A stretch of 15,001 bases of DNA from positions 1 to 15,001 of the forward strand of contig DAKS01000017.1 of the NCBI GenBank assembly GCA_002499195.1. The letters are read 5' to 3'. Each line of letters begins with the position of its first letter. The stretch's first letter is position 1. The position numbers and the translations under genes were made by a program. Below are positions 5,811-14,524 of this stretch, piece by piece. The stretch comes from Euryarchaeota archaeon UBA443 (GTDB taxonomy: Archaea; Thermoplasmatota; Poseidoniia; Poseidoniales; Poseidoniaceae). The notes under the pieces are model-generated. The model worked only from the letters and a program-made list of their open reading frames with translations. It was not told where the DNA came from and did not search any database.

Positions 5811-8249
5811 ATGTGGGGATGGACACTTGTTCTGGCCGCCCTTGCATGTATCATAATGATGATATGGCCAAGATGGAGAGTTGAACAACCCCTCGTTTCA
5901 GTCGTTCTTCATCTCGCTATTGCAGCACCTTTCGTTGCACTCGCATCAAGATTTATCGTCAACGATACATCCATTCTTCACGTTGCATTAAACGGAGGAG
6001 AAGACCTTCCGCTCAAGTATCGTTTTGCTGCAACATGGGCTGCAAGAGAAGGTCCATTGCTCATGTGGGCTGCATGGATGGGTCTTGTAGCTTGGTGGTT
6101 TGGACGACCTCTCGCATCTGAGATGGATAAAACACATCAACTTCGATTGCGGTTAATGCATGGATTTACGTTGCTTCTCTTGTTGATTGCAATGACGCTC
6201 GACCCGTTCGCAGAAAACCCACTCGGATTGAAAGGGGTGGGACTGAACGAATTGCTGCAAACCGATCTCATGGTCATCCATCCTCCACTAATCTTCCTCG
6301 CTTATTCACTATGTATTGCACTTGCAGCGACTGGCCTTGCAATTCTTCAGTACGATGACGATGCGGAGATTGACAAGCGTATGCTTCATCAAACACGACC
6401 AGGTATTCTGATTGCCACCCTTGGTATTGGCCTTGGAGGACTTTGGGCTTACATGGTTCTTGATTGGGGTGGCTATTGGGCTTGGGACCCTGTCGAAACA
6501 GGATCTTTCCTTCCATGGTTGGCATTGGTTCTTATGGGCCATTTGAGAACGCGCCCAGGTAAAGCCTCGACTCTGATGTGGGCTGGACTCGGAATGGCAG
6601 CAGGTGTACTCGCTCTGTTCGCCACATTGGTAACACGTGCCGGTGGTGTTTGGGCTACATCGGTTCACACATTCGTCATACCAGCGGAGGGTGCACCACC
6701 CACGAATGCGTTTGATCGCATGATGTTGCTGAGAGATCGAGTAGAAGGAGTTGAGATCGTATCCTACGTTATTCTCATTTCACTACTCTGTGGTGTCTTC
6801 ATCCGAGCTGCACAAGGGACAACACGACGACCTTTCACAAATCTCTTTTTCATTCCAATTATCGGTGCTTTGATCGCAGTATTATTCGATTACTCAACCT
6901 ATGCTTATGCTCCAGCGTTATTCTTTGTGATAATGGTCATAGCACCGACATTAGTGGATCGACCCAAATTTGGCCCAAAAGATGAATCATTATGGTCGTA
7001 CAGAGGCTTTCTTTACATGCCTTGGCTCTTTATCGTCCCTCTAGTTGCTAATATTTTGACTGAGGATTTATTCTTTGTTTTGCTGAATGCGTTGATTTTC
7101 ACCCCACTCTATTCAACATTGGATACCCGCGATGCTTGGGGATGGAGTGCAGCTGGAGTCATGATGTGTCTCGCCTCAGCGTGGTCTGGTCTAGTCGAAC
7201 TTCATGTTGCTGCAATTATGCTTGGATTCTACATCCTTCCTTGGCTTGTAATGGGGGAAGAAGAAACGGAATCAAAACCTTGGCTGACCCGAAAAAACCT
7301 CATCCAAGTAACTCTGTGGGCGCCCGTTATCCTCACAACCCTTTACATCATATTGACACTGGTAATTCTCGTATCGAGCATCGATGCTATCCAATTCAAC
7401 GCACATGAGTTGTACGGGGCTCCATTCATAATGGCCATGGCACTCTCCTTGTTTACTTATACATCGAGAAAGCAATCACCGAAACAAATCGTATCGGTCG
7501 TCTTCGGCATAGCCTTTGCATCGGTTCTCTTCGCCATCCTGATTCCATCGGCACTTGGCGGTGATGCTAGTGAACCAATATCTGAATTCCTTTCCCGGGG
7601 GACGATCGCTTGGCTCGTTCTACCATCGGTATTGGTTGCTCTTGTTCCTGTAGGCTCTGAAGTTTTCAATCGGGTAAAATCGTCCGGTTTCTCAAAGATT
7701 GCTCCAGCAGCACATCTTGTTCATTTCGGCTTGTTATTGCTCCTCGTTGGACACGTCTTCACAACCGTTTTGGTCGACCGTGGTGATGCAACGCATCGTA
7801 TCACTCTGGTCCGTGGAGAGATGGTTGAAGTAGACGGATATGGCTACGTCTTCGAAGATATTGTTCTCGAGAGCGATGGTCTCGAAGTAGGCGATGGTTA
7901 CGTAGGAGCTATCATCAGCGTCTATTCTGGTGATGAGAAAATCGGTGAAGTTGAACCTGGGTTAATTCGGTTTGATGGTTCTTCAAATCCTCCGCGAAGC
8001 GAAGTGGATACACTGGTTCGTTATCATGGTGACATCGTCTTCATCTTCGATGGGTCTCAAACGACCGGTTTAATGCAACAAGTTTCAGCCGACGGCACCG
8101 ATTCAGTACAGCGGATGAGAGTCATCATTTACGACCTACCTGGCTCACATTTGGTCTGGGCTGGGTGGGCTTTGATGATGGTCGGAATGGCATGGTTGAC
8201 CGTTCTAGATGCCCGAAAAATACCTCACCCTCGTAGCGAAGAAGAGTAG
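5811..8249 (+). CDS. CcmF-type cytochrome c haem lyase (haem handling protein family)
   Basis: An 812-residue polytopic membrane protein of the CcmF/CcsA superfamily, which attaches haem to apocytochrome c on the outer face of the membrane. The WWD-type motif is DWGGYWAWDPVETGSFLPW (218-236). The first external haem-ligand region is VIHPPLIFLAY (155-165, His157); the second is TRAGGVWATSVHTF (275-288, His286). Candidate transmembrane haem ligands are His244 in LMGHLRTR and His635/His638 in HLVHFG. The C-terminal third carries a soluble beta-rich loop (about 650-775) before a last TM helix, as in bacterial CcmF (about 640-660 residues), making this one longer. The start ATG at 5811 gives a hydrophobic first helix. 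No other ccm genes or cytochrome c genes are in the window. Confidence 0.92.
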   Translation: MWGWTLVLAALACIIMMIWPRWRVEQPLVSVVLHLAIAAPFVALASRFIVNDTSILHVALNGGEDLPLKYRFAATWAAREGPLLMWAAWMGLVAWWFGRPLASEMDKTHQLRLRLMHGFTLLLLLIAMTLDPFAENPLGLKGVGLNELLQTDLMVIHPPLIFLAYSLCIALAATGLAILQYDDDAEIDKRMLHQTRPGILIATLGIGLGGLWAYMVLDWGGYWAWDPVETGSFLPWLALVLMGHLRTRPGKASTLMWAGLGMAAGVLALFATLVTRAGGVWATSVHTFVIPAEGAPPTNAFDRMMLLRDRVEGVEIVSYVILISLLCGVFIRAAQGTTRRPFTNLFFIPIIGALIAVLFDYSTYAYAPALFFVIMVIAPTLVDRPKFGPKDESLWSYRGFLYMPWLFIVPLVANILTEDLFFVLLNALIFTPLYSTLDTRDAWGWSAAGVMMCLASAWSGLVELHVAAIMLGFYILPWLVMGEEETESKPWLTRKNLIQVTLWAPVILTTLYIILTLVILVSSIDAIQFNAHELYGAPFIMAMALSLFTYTSRKQSPKQIVSVVFGIAFASVLFAILIPSALGGDASEPISEFLSRGTIAWLVLPSVLVALVPVGSEVFNRVKSSGFSKIAPAAHLVHFGLLLLLVGHVFTTVLVDRGDATHRITLVRGEMVEVDGYGYVFEDIVLESDGLEVGDGYVGAIISVYSGDEKIGEVEPGLIRFDGSSNPPRSEVDTLVRYHGDIVFIFDGSQTTGLMQQVSADGTDSVQRMRVIIYDLPGSHLVWAGWALMMVGMAWLTVLDARKIPHPRSEEE

Positions 8250-8298
8250 TATTTCAGCCAATTGACTTATCAACATCATCCGAGTCGCCGAAGCGTTC

Positions 8299-8304
8299 AG
8301 GTGA
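8299..8304 (+). promoter_or_regulatory. Shine-Dalgarno of the FKBP gene
   Basis: AGGTGA lies 6 nt before the ATG at 8311 and supports that start. Confidence 0.6.
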
Positions 8305-8310
8305 ACAAAT

Positions 8311-9006
8311 ATGGAAGAAGGCGACATTATTCACGTTGATTACGACCTCTACAATGGCGAAACTGGCGATTTGATTGAAACCACCCGTGAAGCCACGGCT
8401 CAGGAGCATGAAATGCATGATGAGAACCGTACCTACCAACCTATGGTTTGTGTTGTCGGTTCCGGCTCTCTTATCCCTGGATTTGAAGACGCACTCCTAG
8501 AAGCTAAGGTCGACAAGGACGTTGACCTTGAACTCGCTCCTGCTGACGCTTACGGCGAAAAGGATCCAACACAGATTGAAACGATCAGTATCGACAAACT
8601 GCGACGAGCCGTTCGTGACCCTAATGCTCTCTACCTCGGAGCTCCTGTCAACATTGGCGGTCGTCAAGGATACCTTTCGTTCCTTGCTGCGGGTCGAGCA
8701 CGTATCGACTACAATCATCCAATGGCTGGAAAGGCCCTCAAGTACAACTTCAAGATCGTTAAGGTCGTTGAAGGAAAGGAAGAGAAGGTTGCAGCTTTGC
8801 TCGAATCTAACACTGGTCACTCCGACTTTGGTGTTACATTCGATGGTGACGACCTTAACATCGTCATCCCACAGACTATGCTTTTCGATACCAATGCAGC
8901 GATGATGAAGTTCCGTCTAGTTACTGTTCTTCGAGATGCTGTTGAATGTGGCAAGGTCTCTTTCATCGAAGAGCATGAACCTCGTGCCATCGCTGAAGAA
9001 GAGTGA
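8311..9006 (+). CDS. FKBP-type peptidyl-prolyl cis-trans isomerase (SlyD-like, long archaeal form)
   Basis: A 231-residue protein, the size of the long archaeal FKBPs (FKBP26 type). It would catalyse Xaa-Pro isomerisation and act as a folding helper; there is no signal peptide, so it is probably cytosolic. The N-terminal start EGDIIHVDYDLY and the core VVGSGSLIPGFEDALLEAKVDKDVDLELAPADAYGEKD (48-85; G-x-L-I-P-G-F-E-D is diagnostic) are followed by an insert-in-flap segment (about 86-130) and the return of the FKBP core at YNHPMAGKALKYNFKIVKV (134-152). Residues 155-225 form the extra C-terminal domain of the long form. It follows ccmF by 61 nt and precedes the DUF63 gene by 54 nt on the same strand. 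Family identity is secure; a specific client is unknown. Confidence 0.93.
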   Translation: MEEGDIIHVDYDLYNGETGDLIETTREATAQEHEMHDENRTYQPMVCVVGSGSLIPGFEDALLEAKVDKDVDLELAPADAYGEKDPTQIETISIDKLRRAVRDPNALYLGAPVNIGGRQGYLSFLAAGRARIDYNHPMAGKALKYNFKIVKVVEGKEEKVAALLESNTGHSDFGVTFDGDDLNIVIPQTMLFDTNAAMMKFRLVTVLRDAVECGKVSFIEEHEPRAIAEEE

Positions 9007-9060
9007 ATCTAGAGGGAAGAAATATCTCTTGAACCCTTCTCGTCTGTACGAGGGCGTAAC

Positions 9061-10443
9061 ATGGCAACACTCGAATCGATTGATGAAGTTCTTGCAACAC
9101 ATCAGCCCGCTCTACCGTCAACCCGTTTGTCAATGGTCGAACAAACCTTGACCCGAGTACTTCTTTTTCTCGTGATTGGAGTTATGCTTGGCCTACTCCT
9201 AATGCCAGAAACGGTTTGGGATAATGGCCTTCGACCAATCATCTGGGAGCCGATTCAACAAGATGCTGGAATTCAAGGTGATGCGGGTTATTCATACCAA
9301 AACACTGCGATCTATACCTTTGGACTACTCGCATCGGTCATAGTCTTCCAAGCATTATTCCGAACACTACAGTTGCCAGCGGATGACAAAATGATGATCG
9401 CTCTCATCGCTTGGGTCTGCCTTGCACCAATTTTCCGAGTTCTCGAAGATGCTGATTTCTTCCCATCATCCATCGACTGGCTTCTTATCTCGCCCATTAT
9501 CCATCTCCATTTGGCCACATGGCTCATCGGTATTGGATTCGCCTCACACTTGATTGGAAAGAAATGGGACGATGTTGATGGAGACTTCGGTGAACTGAAC
9601 ATTCGTATCCGTCTTGTACCAATTCTTTGTCTCGCCCTTCTATTCATGTGGGCCATTTTGTTCCAGCCGAGTTATATCGAGCATGACATGGGCTTGATTT
9701 GGGTCATTATTGGGCTCGGTATCGGGTTTGCAAGTCTCATCTATGCGTTCCATGCAACTCGTGATTGGCCAACGATTACTCGCGGCCTCCTCGCTTTTGC
9801 TGTTGGAGCATGTTTCGTTGGATTGGGTCACTGGGCACAACTCGCCGCTACACCATGGATTCAGGAGTCGGGTAGATTACCAAACGAGGTCGTGTTCTGG
9901 CCAGCATTGATCGTTCTCGGAATCCCTACCATTATCTGTGTAGCTCTCTATCGAATCGGTAAGGATGATGCACGACAAATCAAGTTGACCGGCTTTGAAG
10001 CAGGAGTCCTTCCAGAAGGAATCACTATCAAGTCATGGGAAGCAGAAGAGAAGGTCGTTGCCAATCATCCAATTGAACAACTTTCAAACAAAGCATTACT
10101 CGCGAGTCCATTGGTTCTTGCAATGATCTTTGGCCAACTGTGCGATGGATTCGCCACCATGGTCGGTATCGATTATTTCGAATATTCAGAGAAGCACCCG
10201 CTTAGTGATGCAGTAATCCAATACGGCGGTAGCATTAGTGATAGCCTAGGATGGGATGTAGAAGGAGCTTGGTTATTCGCTATCGTCAAAGCGGTATTGG
10301 TAGGAACCATTGCCTACATCTTCGTCGAAATGCGTGTTGAAAATCGACAGAAGCATCTCCGATTGTTGATTGTTCTTGCTGTTCTCATCGTTGGTCTCGC
10401 CCCAGGTATTCGTGACATTGGTCGACTGATGCTCGGTGTCTAA
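9061..10443 (+). CDS. DUF63 family integral membrane protein
   Basis: A 460-residue protein with about eleven predicted membrane helices (near 30-48, 84-102, 110-125, 140-158, 184-202, 211-230, 242-262, 278-298, 346-365, 402-422, 432-452). It matches the archaeal DUF63 family (PF01889): the segment APIFRVLEDADFF (122-134) followed by the ISP-x-I-H helix (143-147), and the C-terminal signature GQLCDGFATMVGIDYFEYSEKHPL (358-381). The function of the family is unknown to me. This copy carries a hydrophilic loop at about 300-345 between the last two helix groups. The ATG at 9061 has only a weak SD (GAGGGCGT). It lies between the FKBP gene and the MCC cluster and may share a transcript with either. 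Confidence 0.85.
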   Translation: MATLESIDEVLATHQPALPSTRLSMVEQTLTRVLLFLVIGVMLGLLLMPETVWDNGLRPIIWEPIQQDAGIQGDAGYSYQNTAIYTFGLLASVIVFQALFRTLQLPADDKMMIALIAWVCLAPIFRVLEDADFFPSSIDWLLISPIIHLHLATWLIGIGFASHLIGKKWDDVDGDFGELNIRIRLVPILCLALLFMWAILFQPSYIEHDMGLIWVIIGLGIGFASLIYAFHATRDWPTITRGLLAFAVGACFVGLGHWAQLAATPWIQESGRLPNEVVFWPALIVLGIPTIICVALYRIGKDDARQIKLTGFEAGVLPEGITIKSWEAEEKVVANHPIEQLSNKALLASPLVLAMIFGQLCDGFATMVGIDYFEYSEKHPLSDAVIQYGGSISDSLGWDVEGAWLFAIVKAVLVGTIAYIFVEMRVENRQKHLRLLIVLAVLIVGLAPGIRDIGRLMLGV

Positions 10444-10484
10444 AGCCACGATGCCTTGAAGGGTTGAAGCGAAGTGGTCGTAAC

Positions 10485-10490
10485 AGGTGG
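10485..10490 (+). promoter_or_regulatory. Shine-Dalgarno deciding the MCC beta start
   Basis: AGGTGG lies 6 nt before the ATG at 10497. This favours that ATG over an in-frame TTG at 10464, which would add eleven basic residues with no family counterpart. Confidence 0.5.
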
Positions 10491-10496
10491 AAGCAC

Positions 10497-12107
10497 ATGG
10501 ATCGACTACCGACACGAGTGAACAAAGCCGATCCAGATTATTCTGAGCGGCGAGAGCACAATCTTGCCCTCATTGAAACGCTTCGCGAGCGCCTTGATTT
10601 GGTCCATCAAGGTGGAGGTGAGAAATATGTTGAACGGCATCGTAGTCGAAACAAGATGCTCGCCCGTGATCGAATTGAACGTATCATCGACCCTGGTACC
10701 GCTTTCCTAGAATTATCTCCACTAGCCGCTTACGACCTTTACGACGGTCGTGCGCATTCTGCTGGAATCGTAACAGGTATTGGCTGCGTACATGGACGTG
10801 AGGTTGTATTCGTAGCAAACGATGCTACCGTCAAAGGTGGTTCCTACTATCCAATGACGGTCAAGAAACACATTCGTGCCCAAACTGTAGCCCATGAGAA
10901 TCTTCTTCCTTGCGTCTATCTCGTCGATTCTGGTGGCGCATTTTTGCCTATGCAGGATGAAGTATTTCCAGACATTGGCCACTTTGGTCGCATCTTCCGT
11001 AATCAAGCAAGAATGTCTGGTGATGGGATTCCTCAAGTTGCTGCCGTTCTTGGATCATGTACAGCCGGTGGCGCCTATGTTCCAGCAATGAGTGATGAAT
11101 CGATTATTGTCAAGGGCAATGGAACCATTTTCCTTGCTGGCCCTCCTTTGGTAAAGGCAGCTACTGGTGAAGAAGTCACGGCTGAAGAATTGGGAGGAGC
11201 AGAAGTTCACACAGTCCAATCAGGCGTTGCTGACCATTACGCTGAGGATGAATCAGAGGCACTTCGCATGGTTCGTAATGTCCTTGAAAACATTGGTCCA
11301 AGAGAACTTGCACCTGCTGCAATGCAGGAACCAGAACCGCCTGCTCATGATGTTGACGAACTTCTCGGGTTGATTCCAAGCGATAATCGAACACCTATCG
11401 ATGTTCGAGAAATCATTTCCCGTATCGTTGACGGTTCACGATTCCACGAATTCAAATCGCGTTATGGGACAACATTGGTCTGCGGCTTTGCGCACATTCA
11501 CGGCCACAAAGTCGGGATTGTAGCAAACAACGGCATTCTATTCTCAGAATCATCATTGAAGGGCGCTCACTTCGTTGAGTTGTGTGGCCAGAGAGGCATT
11601 CCATTGGTCTTCCTTCAGAACATTACTGGGTTCATGGTTGGACAAGCCTACGAAGCAGGTGGTATCGCCAAGGATGGTGCAAAACTAGTCACTGCGGTAT
11701 CATGTGTCAACGTTCCCAAATTCACGGTCATCGTTGGTGGCTCGCATGGAGCGGGTAACTACGGTATGTGTGGAAGGGCATATGATCCACGTTTCCTTTT
11801 CATGTGGCCAAATAGCCGCATCTCAGTCATGGGCGGACCACAAGCTGCTGATGTTCTAAGCACGGTTAAGCAGGACCAACGTGAACGAGAAGGTAAGGCT
11901 CCGATGGAGGGTGAAGAACTGGATAACTTCCGTGCTCCAATCCTTGAGAAATATGAACGGGAAGGCTCGCCTTACTATTCTACTGCAAGGTTATGGGATG
12001 ATGGCATTATCGATCCACGTGATACTCGTGATGTTCTTGGTCTCTGCCTAGCCGCTTCGAGAAACGCTCCGCTTCCGGACGGAAAATACGGAATTTTCAG
12101 AATGTAA
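10497..12107 (+). CDS. Methylcrotonyl-CoA carboxylase, carboxyltransferase (beta) subunit
   Basis: A 536-residue carboxyltransferase, matching MCC beta subunits (about 535), which moves CO2 from carboxybiotin to 3-methylcrotonyl-CoA in leucine breakdown. Two crotonase-fold halves are visible. The N-half has LPCVYLVDSGGAFLPMQDE (137-155) and the oxyanion segment GSCTAGGAYVPAMSD (186-200). The C-half has FLQNITGFMVGQAYEAGG (372-389), GGSHGAGNYGMCGRAYDPRF (414-433) and YSTARLWDDGIIDPRDTR (494-511). The bulky FLQNITGFMVG segment and the C-terminal ARLWDDGIIDP distinguish MCC from propionyl-CoA carboxylase beta; geranyl-CoA carboxylase is a close alternative. The adjacent methylglutaconyl-CoA hydratase and biotin carboxylase genes support leucine/isovalerate catabolism. 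It starts 53 nt after the DUF63 stop. Confidence 0.92.
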   Translation: MDRLPTRVNKADPDYSERREHNLALIETLRERLDLVHQGGGEKYVERHRSRNKMLARDRIERIIDPGTAFLELSPLAAYDLYDGRAHSAGIVTGIGCVHGREVVFVANDATVKGGSYYPMTVKKHIRAQTVAHENLLPCVYLVDSGGAFLPMQDEVFPDIGHFGRIFRNQARMSGDGIPQVAAVLGSCTAGGAYVPAMSDESIIVKGNGTIFLAGPPLVKAATGEEVTAEELGGAEVHTVQSGVADHYAEDESEALRMVRNVLENIGPRELAPAAMQEPEPPAHDVDELLGLIPSDNRTPIDVREIISRIVDGSRFHEFKSRYGTTLVCGFAHIHGHKVGIVANNGILFSESSLKGAHFVELCGQRGIPLVFLQNITGFMVGQAYEAGGIAKDGAKLVTAVSCVNVPKFTVIVGGSHGAGNYGMCGRAYDPRFLFMWPNSRISVMGGPQAADVLSTVKQDQREREGKAPMEGEELDNFRAPILEKYEREGSPYYSTARLWDDGIIDPRDTRDVLGLCLAASRNAPLPDGKYGIFRM

Positions 12108-12131
12108 ATTCCAATTGGAAATTTAAAAATG
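12106..12131 (+). promoter_or_regulatory. Palindrome with overlapping TATA-like sequence before the hydratase gene
   Basis: The gap between the MCC beta stop and the hydratase start holds a perfect 12-bp palindrome TTCCAATTGGAA (12109-12120). It extends imperfectly to AAATTCCAATTGGAAATTT (12106-12124) and runs into TTTAAAAA about 20-27 nt before the ATG at 12149. This could be an internal promoter with an operator, or a stem in the operon mRNA. No T-tract terminator follows. Confidence 0.4.
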
Positions 12132-12136
12132 CAATT

Positions 12137-12140
12137 GAGG
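12137..12140 (+). promoter_or_regulatory. Shine-Dalgarno of the hydratase gene
   Basis: GAGG lies 8 nt before the ATG at 12149, favouring it over the next in-frame ATG at 12158. Confidence 0.5.
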
Positions 12141-12148
12141 TTTTTGAC

Positions 12149-13009
12149 ATGAATACAATGGAAAATCCACCACAAACATCGCTGATTCAACTGACCATTG
12201 ACGGTAGTTGTGCCCGAATCGAGTTAGCACGTGAAGACAAGTTCAATGCGCTCAATGTTGATATGATCACGGAGTTAATCGAAGTCTTTGAATGGACTAA
12301 AGAACGCAGTGCTGGTCAAAATGATGCCCTAGAAGATGTAAACGGAGAACCATATCTTCGAACCCTCGTTCTCTCCGGTCGAGGAAAACACTTCTGTGCT
12401 GGTGCAGACATCAACATGATGCGTGATGCTGGAGCTAACACTCCTGAAGAAAACCGAAAGGATAGTGAACGCCTTGACCGTCTCTTCAATGGATTATGGT
12501 CACATCCATGTTTCACAATTGGGGCAATTCAAGGCGTTGCTTTAGGAGGAGGTGCGGGGCTCATCGCTTGCATGGATTATGTTATAGCCACAGAAAACGT
12601 TCGTATCGCACTCTCAGAAGGGAAACTTGGAATCCTTCCTGCAGTAATCGGCCCGTATGTCTATCGACGCGTGGGCTCAGCAAACTTCCGTCGCCTCGCT
12701 ATGCAAGCCAGCAGAGTCAAGGCTGAAGAGGCGCTAAGAATCGGTTTTATCGAACGAATCGTCGAGAACGTTGCAGCATTTGATGATGAAATAGAATCAA
12801 TTATTTCTGAAGTCCTAACCACTGGTCCCAGTGCAGTAACACTTGCTAAGGAACTCACTCTTGGTTTTGATCGATGGAGCGAAGATGATGAATCTCTTCG
12901 TCGATGGACTCTCGATTTCACAAGTCGAATGCGAGGATCACGGGAAGGTCAGGAAGGGCTTTCCTCGTTCCTTGACAAGCGACCTGCAAATTGGAAACCT
13001 GAAGAGTGA
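12149..13009 (+). CDS. Methylglutaconyl-CoA hydratase (enoyl-CoA hydratase/isomerase family)
   Basis: A 286-residue crotonase-fold enzyme, likely hydrating 3-methylglutaconyl-CoA to HMG-CoA, the step after MCC. The first oxyanion-hole segment is GRGKHFCAGADINMM (77-91), the second is IQGVALGGGAGLIACMD (127-143), and IALSEGKLGILPAVIGPYVYRRVG (153-176) is typical of AUH/LiuC-type hydratases. Glu157 corresponds to the first catalytic Glu of enoyl-CoA hydratase, while the region of the second Glu reads NFRRLAMQ without an acid, a pattern I associate with the LiuC branch. A stretch of about 13 extra residues (SAGQNDALEDVNG, 54-66) lies before the RTLVLSG strand. Its stop overlaps the SD of the biotin carboxylase gene, so translation is probably coupled. 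A generic enoyl-CoA hydratase is the alternative. Confidence 0.87.
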   Translation: MNTMENPPQTSLIQLTIDGSCARIELAREDKFNALNVDMITELIEVFEWTKERSAGQNDALEDVNGEPYLRTLVLSGRGKHFCAGADINMMRDAGANTPEENRKDSERLDRLFNGLWSHPCFTIGAIQGVALGGGAGLIACMDYVIATENVRIALSEGKLGILPAVIGPYVYRRVGSANFRRLAMQASRVKAEEALRIGFIERIVENVAAFDDEIESIISEVLTTGPSAVTLAKELTLGFDRWSEDDESLRRWTLDFTSRMRGSREGQEGLSSFLDKRPANWKPEE

Positions 13010-13014
13010 GGTGA
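13008..13014 (+). promoter_or_regulatory. Strong Shine-Dalgarno overlapping the hydratase stop codon
   Basis: GAGGTGA begins inside the TGA stop (13007-13009) and ends 4 nt before the ATG at 13019, an arrangement expected for translational coupling of the hydratase and biotin carboxylase genes. Confidence 0.7.
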
Positions 13015-13018
13015 CAAT

Positions 13019-14524
13019 ATGATTCGACGTGTACTGGTTGCGAACCGGGGCGAAATCGCCTGTCGCATCCTTCGTACATGTCGAGAAGCGGGCCTTTCAA
13101 GCGTTGCAATATATGCAGAAAACGACCGAGATGGAATGTTTCGAGAACTCGCTGATGAATCGGTTCTGCTCGAAGGCGATACGATTGCTGCAACCTATCT
13201 CAATGGTGCAGCTATCATTCAAGCTGCAAAGGATACGGGTGCAGATGCCATCCATCCAGGGTTTGGATTCCTATCCGAACGTGCAGAATTTGCACAAGCG
13301 GTCATGGATGCTGGTTTGATTTGGATCGGACCTTCCCCTCAAGCGATCGAACAGATGGGTGACAAGATGTCTGCACGTCAAATCATGAAGAATGCAGGCG
13401 TTCCTGTCATCCCCGGTGTTGAAATCGAAGAAGAGGATGAATCCCTTGCAATGGAGGCGATTCGAAACGCTGCCAAAGAAACGGGCTATCCTCTTTTGCT
13501 CAAAGCAACTGCAGGTGGAGGAGGCAAGGGTATGCGTGTTGTCAATGCTTTCGAGGAATTAGAGAGTGAGGCGCAATCTGCACGACGTGAAGCCTTAGCA
13601 GCCTTTGGTGATGGGCGTGTCTATGTCGAGAAACTATTGATGAAATCGAAGCACGTTGAAGTTCAAGTCCTTGCCGATACCCATGGCCGTTGTATCCATT
13701 TGGGAGAGCGTGAATGTAGTGTTCAAAGACGTCATCAGAAGGTCTTCGAAGAGGCGCCATGTTCCACGATGACTCCTTCACTACGAGAGCGAATGGGACA
13801 GGCAGCCGTTGCGGCAGCGAAAGCAGTCGATTACGTAGGAGCAGGAACAGTGGAATTCCTCCTTGCAGAAGATGGATCGTTTTACTTCCTTGAAATGAAT
13901 ACTAGAATTCAGGTTGAACATCCTGTAACTGAAATGGTTACAGGTGTTGATTTGGTTCGTGAACAATTACGTATTGCTGATGGAAAGCCGATGGCTGTGG
14001 ATGAACTCAATATCCGAGGCCATTCTATCGAAGTCCGTCTTTACGCCGAGGATGCGACAAATAACTTCCTTCCAGCCATCGGCCCTCTTGCAGTCTTCCG
14101 TCCGCCTACAGGGCCAGGAATCCGTCTCGATGCGGGTGTTCGTGAAGGAGATGATGTTACACCTCATTATGACCCAATGTTAGCGAAATTGATCGTTTTT
14201 GCACCGACTCGTGAAGAAGCGCTTCAACGAATGCGACGAGCGTTGGATGAATTCGTTATCCTCGGAACGATTACCAACATTGGATTCTTACGAGATCTCT
14301 GCGACGTTCCTGAAGTCATTTCTGGTGATACATACACATCGATGATCGACGATCTCTATCCGAATGGATACCAATTCATGCCACATCAAGACGATCTCGA
14401 TGTTGCTCTAATGACTGCAGCAGTTGCTGAAACAACGGGAATGCATCGTACAACCATTACAAGCCAACAAGGACCAACCGGCGTTACAAGTCCATTCCAA
14501 ACACTAAATCGGAGGTATCCTTGA
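13019..14524 (+). CDS. Biotin carboxylase subunit of methylcrotonyl-CoA carboxylase (split alpha subunit)
   Basis: A 501-residue ATP-grasp enzyme that carboxylates biotin with bicarbonate and ATP. Motifs: N-terminal MIRRVLVANRGEIACRI (1-17), HPGFGFLSE (79-87), the glycine loop GGGGKGM (166-172), bicarbonate/biotin-site ERECSVQRRHQK (230-241), catalytic EMNTRIQVEHPVTE (292-305), and the C-terminal biotin carboxylase domain RLYAEDATNNFLP (340-352). Stand-alone biotin carboxylase is about 450 residues; here about 50 more follow, ending TSPFQTLNRRYP, which resembles the linker found between the BC and BT domains of fused MCC alpha chains. The stop TGA (14522-14524) overlaps the ATG of the biotin carrier gene by one base. 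Fused MCC alpha chains are about 660 residues; this plus the next gene total 656. Confidence 0.92.
   Translation: MIRRVLVANRGEIACRILRTCREAGLSSVAIYAENDRDGMFRELADESVLLEGDTIAATYLNGAAIIQAAKDTGADAIHPGFGFLSERAEFAQAVMDAGLIWIGPSPQAIEQMGDKMSARQIMKNAGVPVIPGVEIEEEDESLAMEAIRNAAKETGYPLLLKATAGGGGKGMRVVNAFEELESEAQSARREALAAFGDGRVYVEKLLMKSKHVEVQVLADTHGRCIHLGERECSVQRRHQKVFEEAPCSTMTPSLRERMGQAAVAAAKAVDYVGAGTVEFLLAEDGSFYFLEMNTRIQVEHPVTEMVTGVDLVREQLRIADGKPMAVDELNIRGHSIEVRLYAEDATNNFLPAIGPLAVFRPPTGPGIRLDAGVREGDDVTPHYDPMLAKLIVFAPTREEALQRMRRALDEFVILGTITNIGFLRDLCDVPEVISGDTYTSMIDDLYPNGYQFMPHQDDLDVALMTAAVAETTGMHRTTITSQQGPTGVTSPFQTLNRRYP
14511..14516 (+). promoter_or_regulatory. Shine-Dalgarno of the biotin carrier gene inside the biotin carboxylase gene
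   Basis: GGAGGT, a full consensus SD, ends 7 nt before the ATG at 14524. It supports true reinitiation at the TGATG overlap and argues against a sequencing frameshift. Confidence 0.75.

Noticed and set aside
10464..10496. TTG start adding eleven residues to MCC beta
   Set aside because: The extension is basic and unlike MCC N-termini. The ATG at 10497 has an SD at 6 nt.
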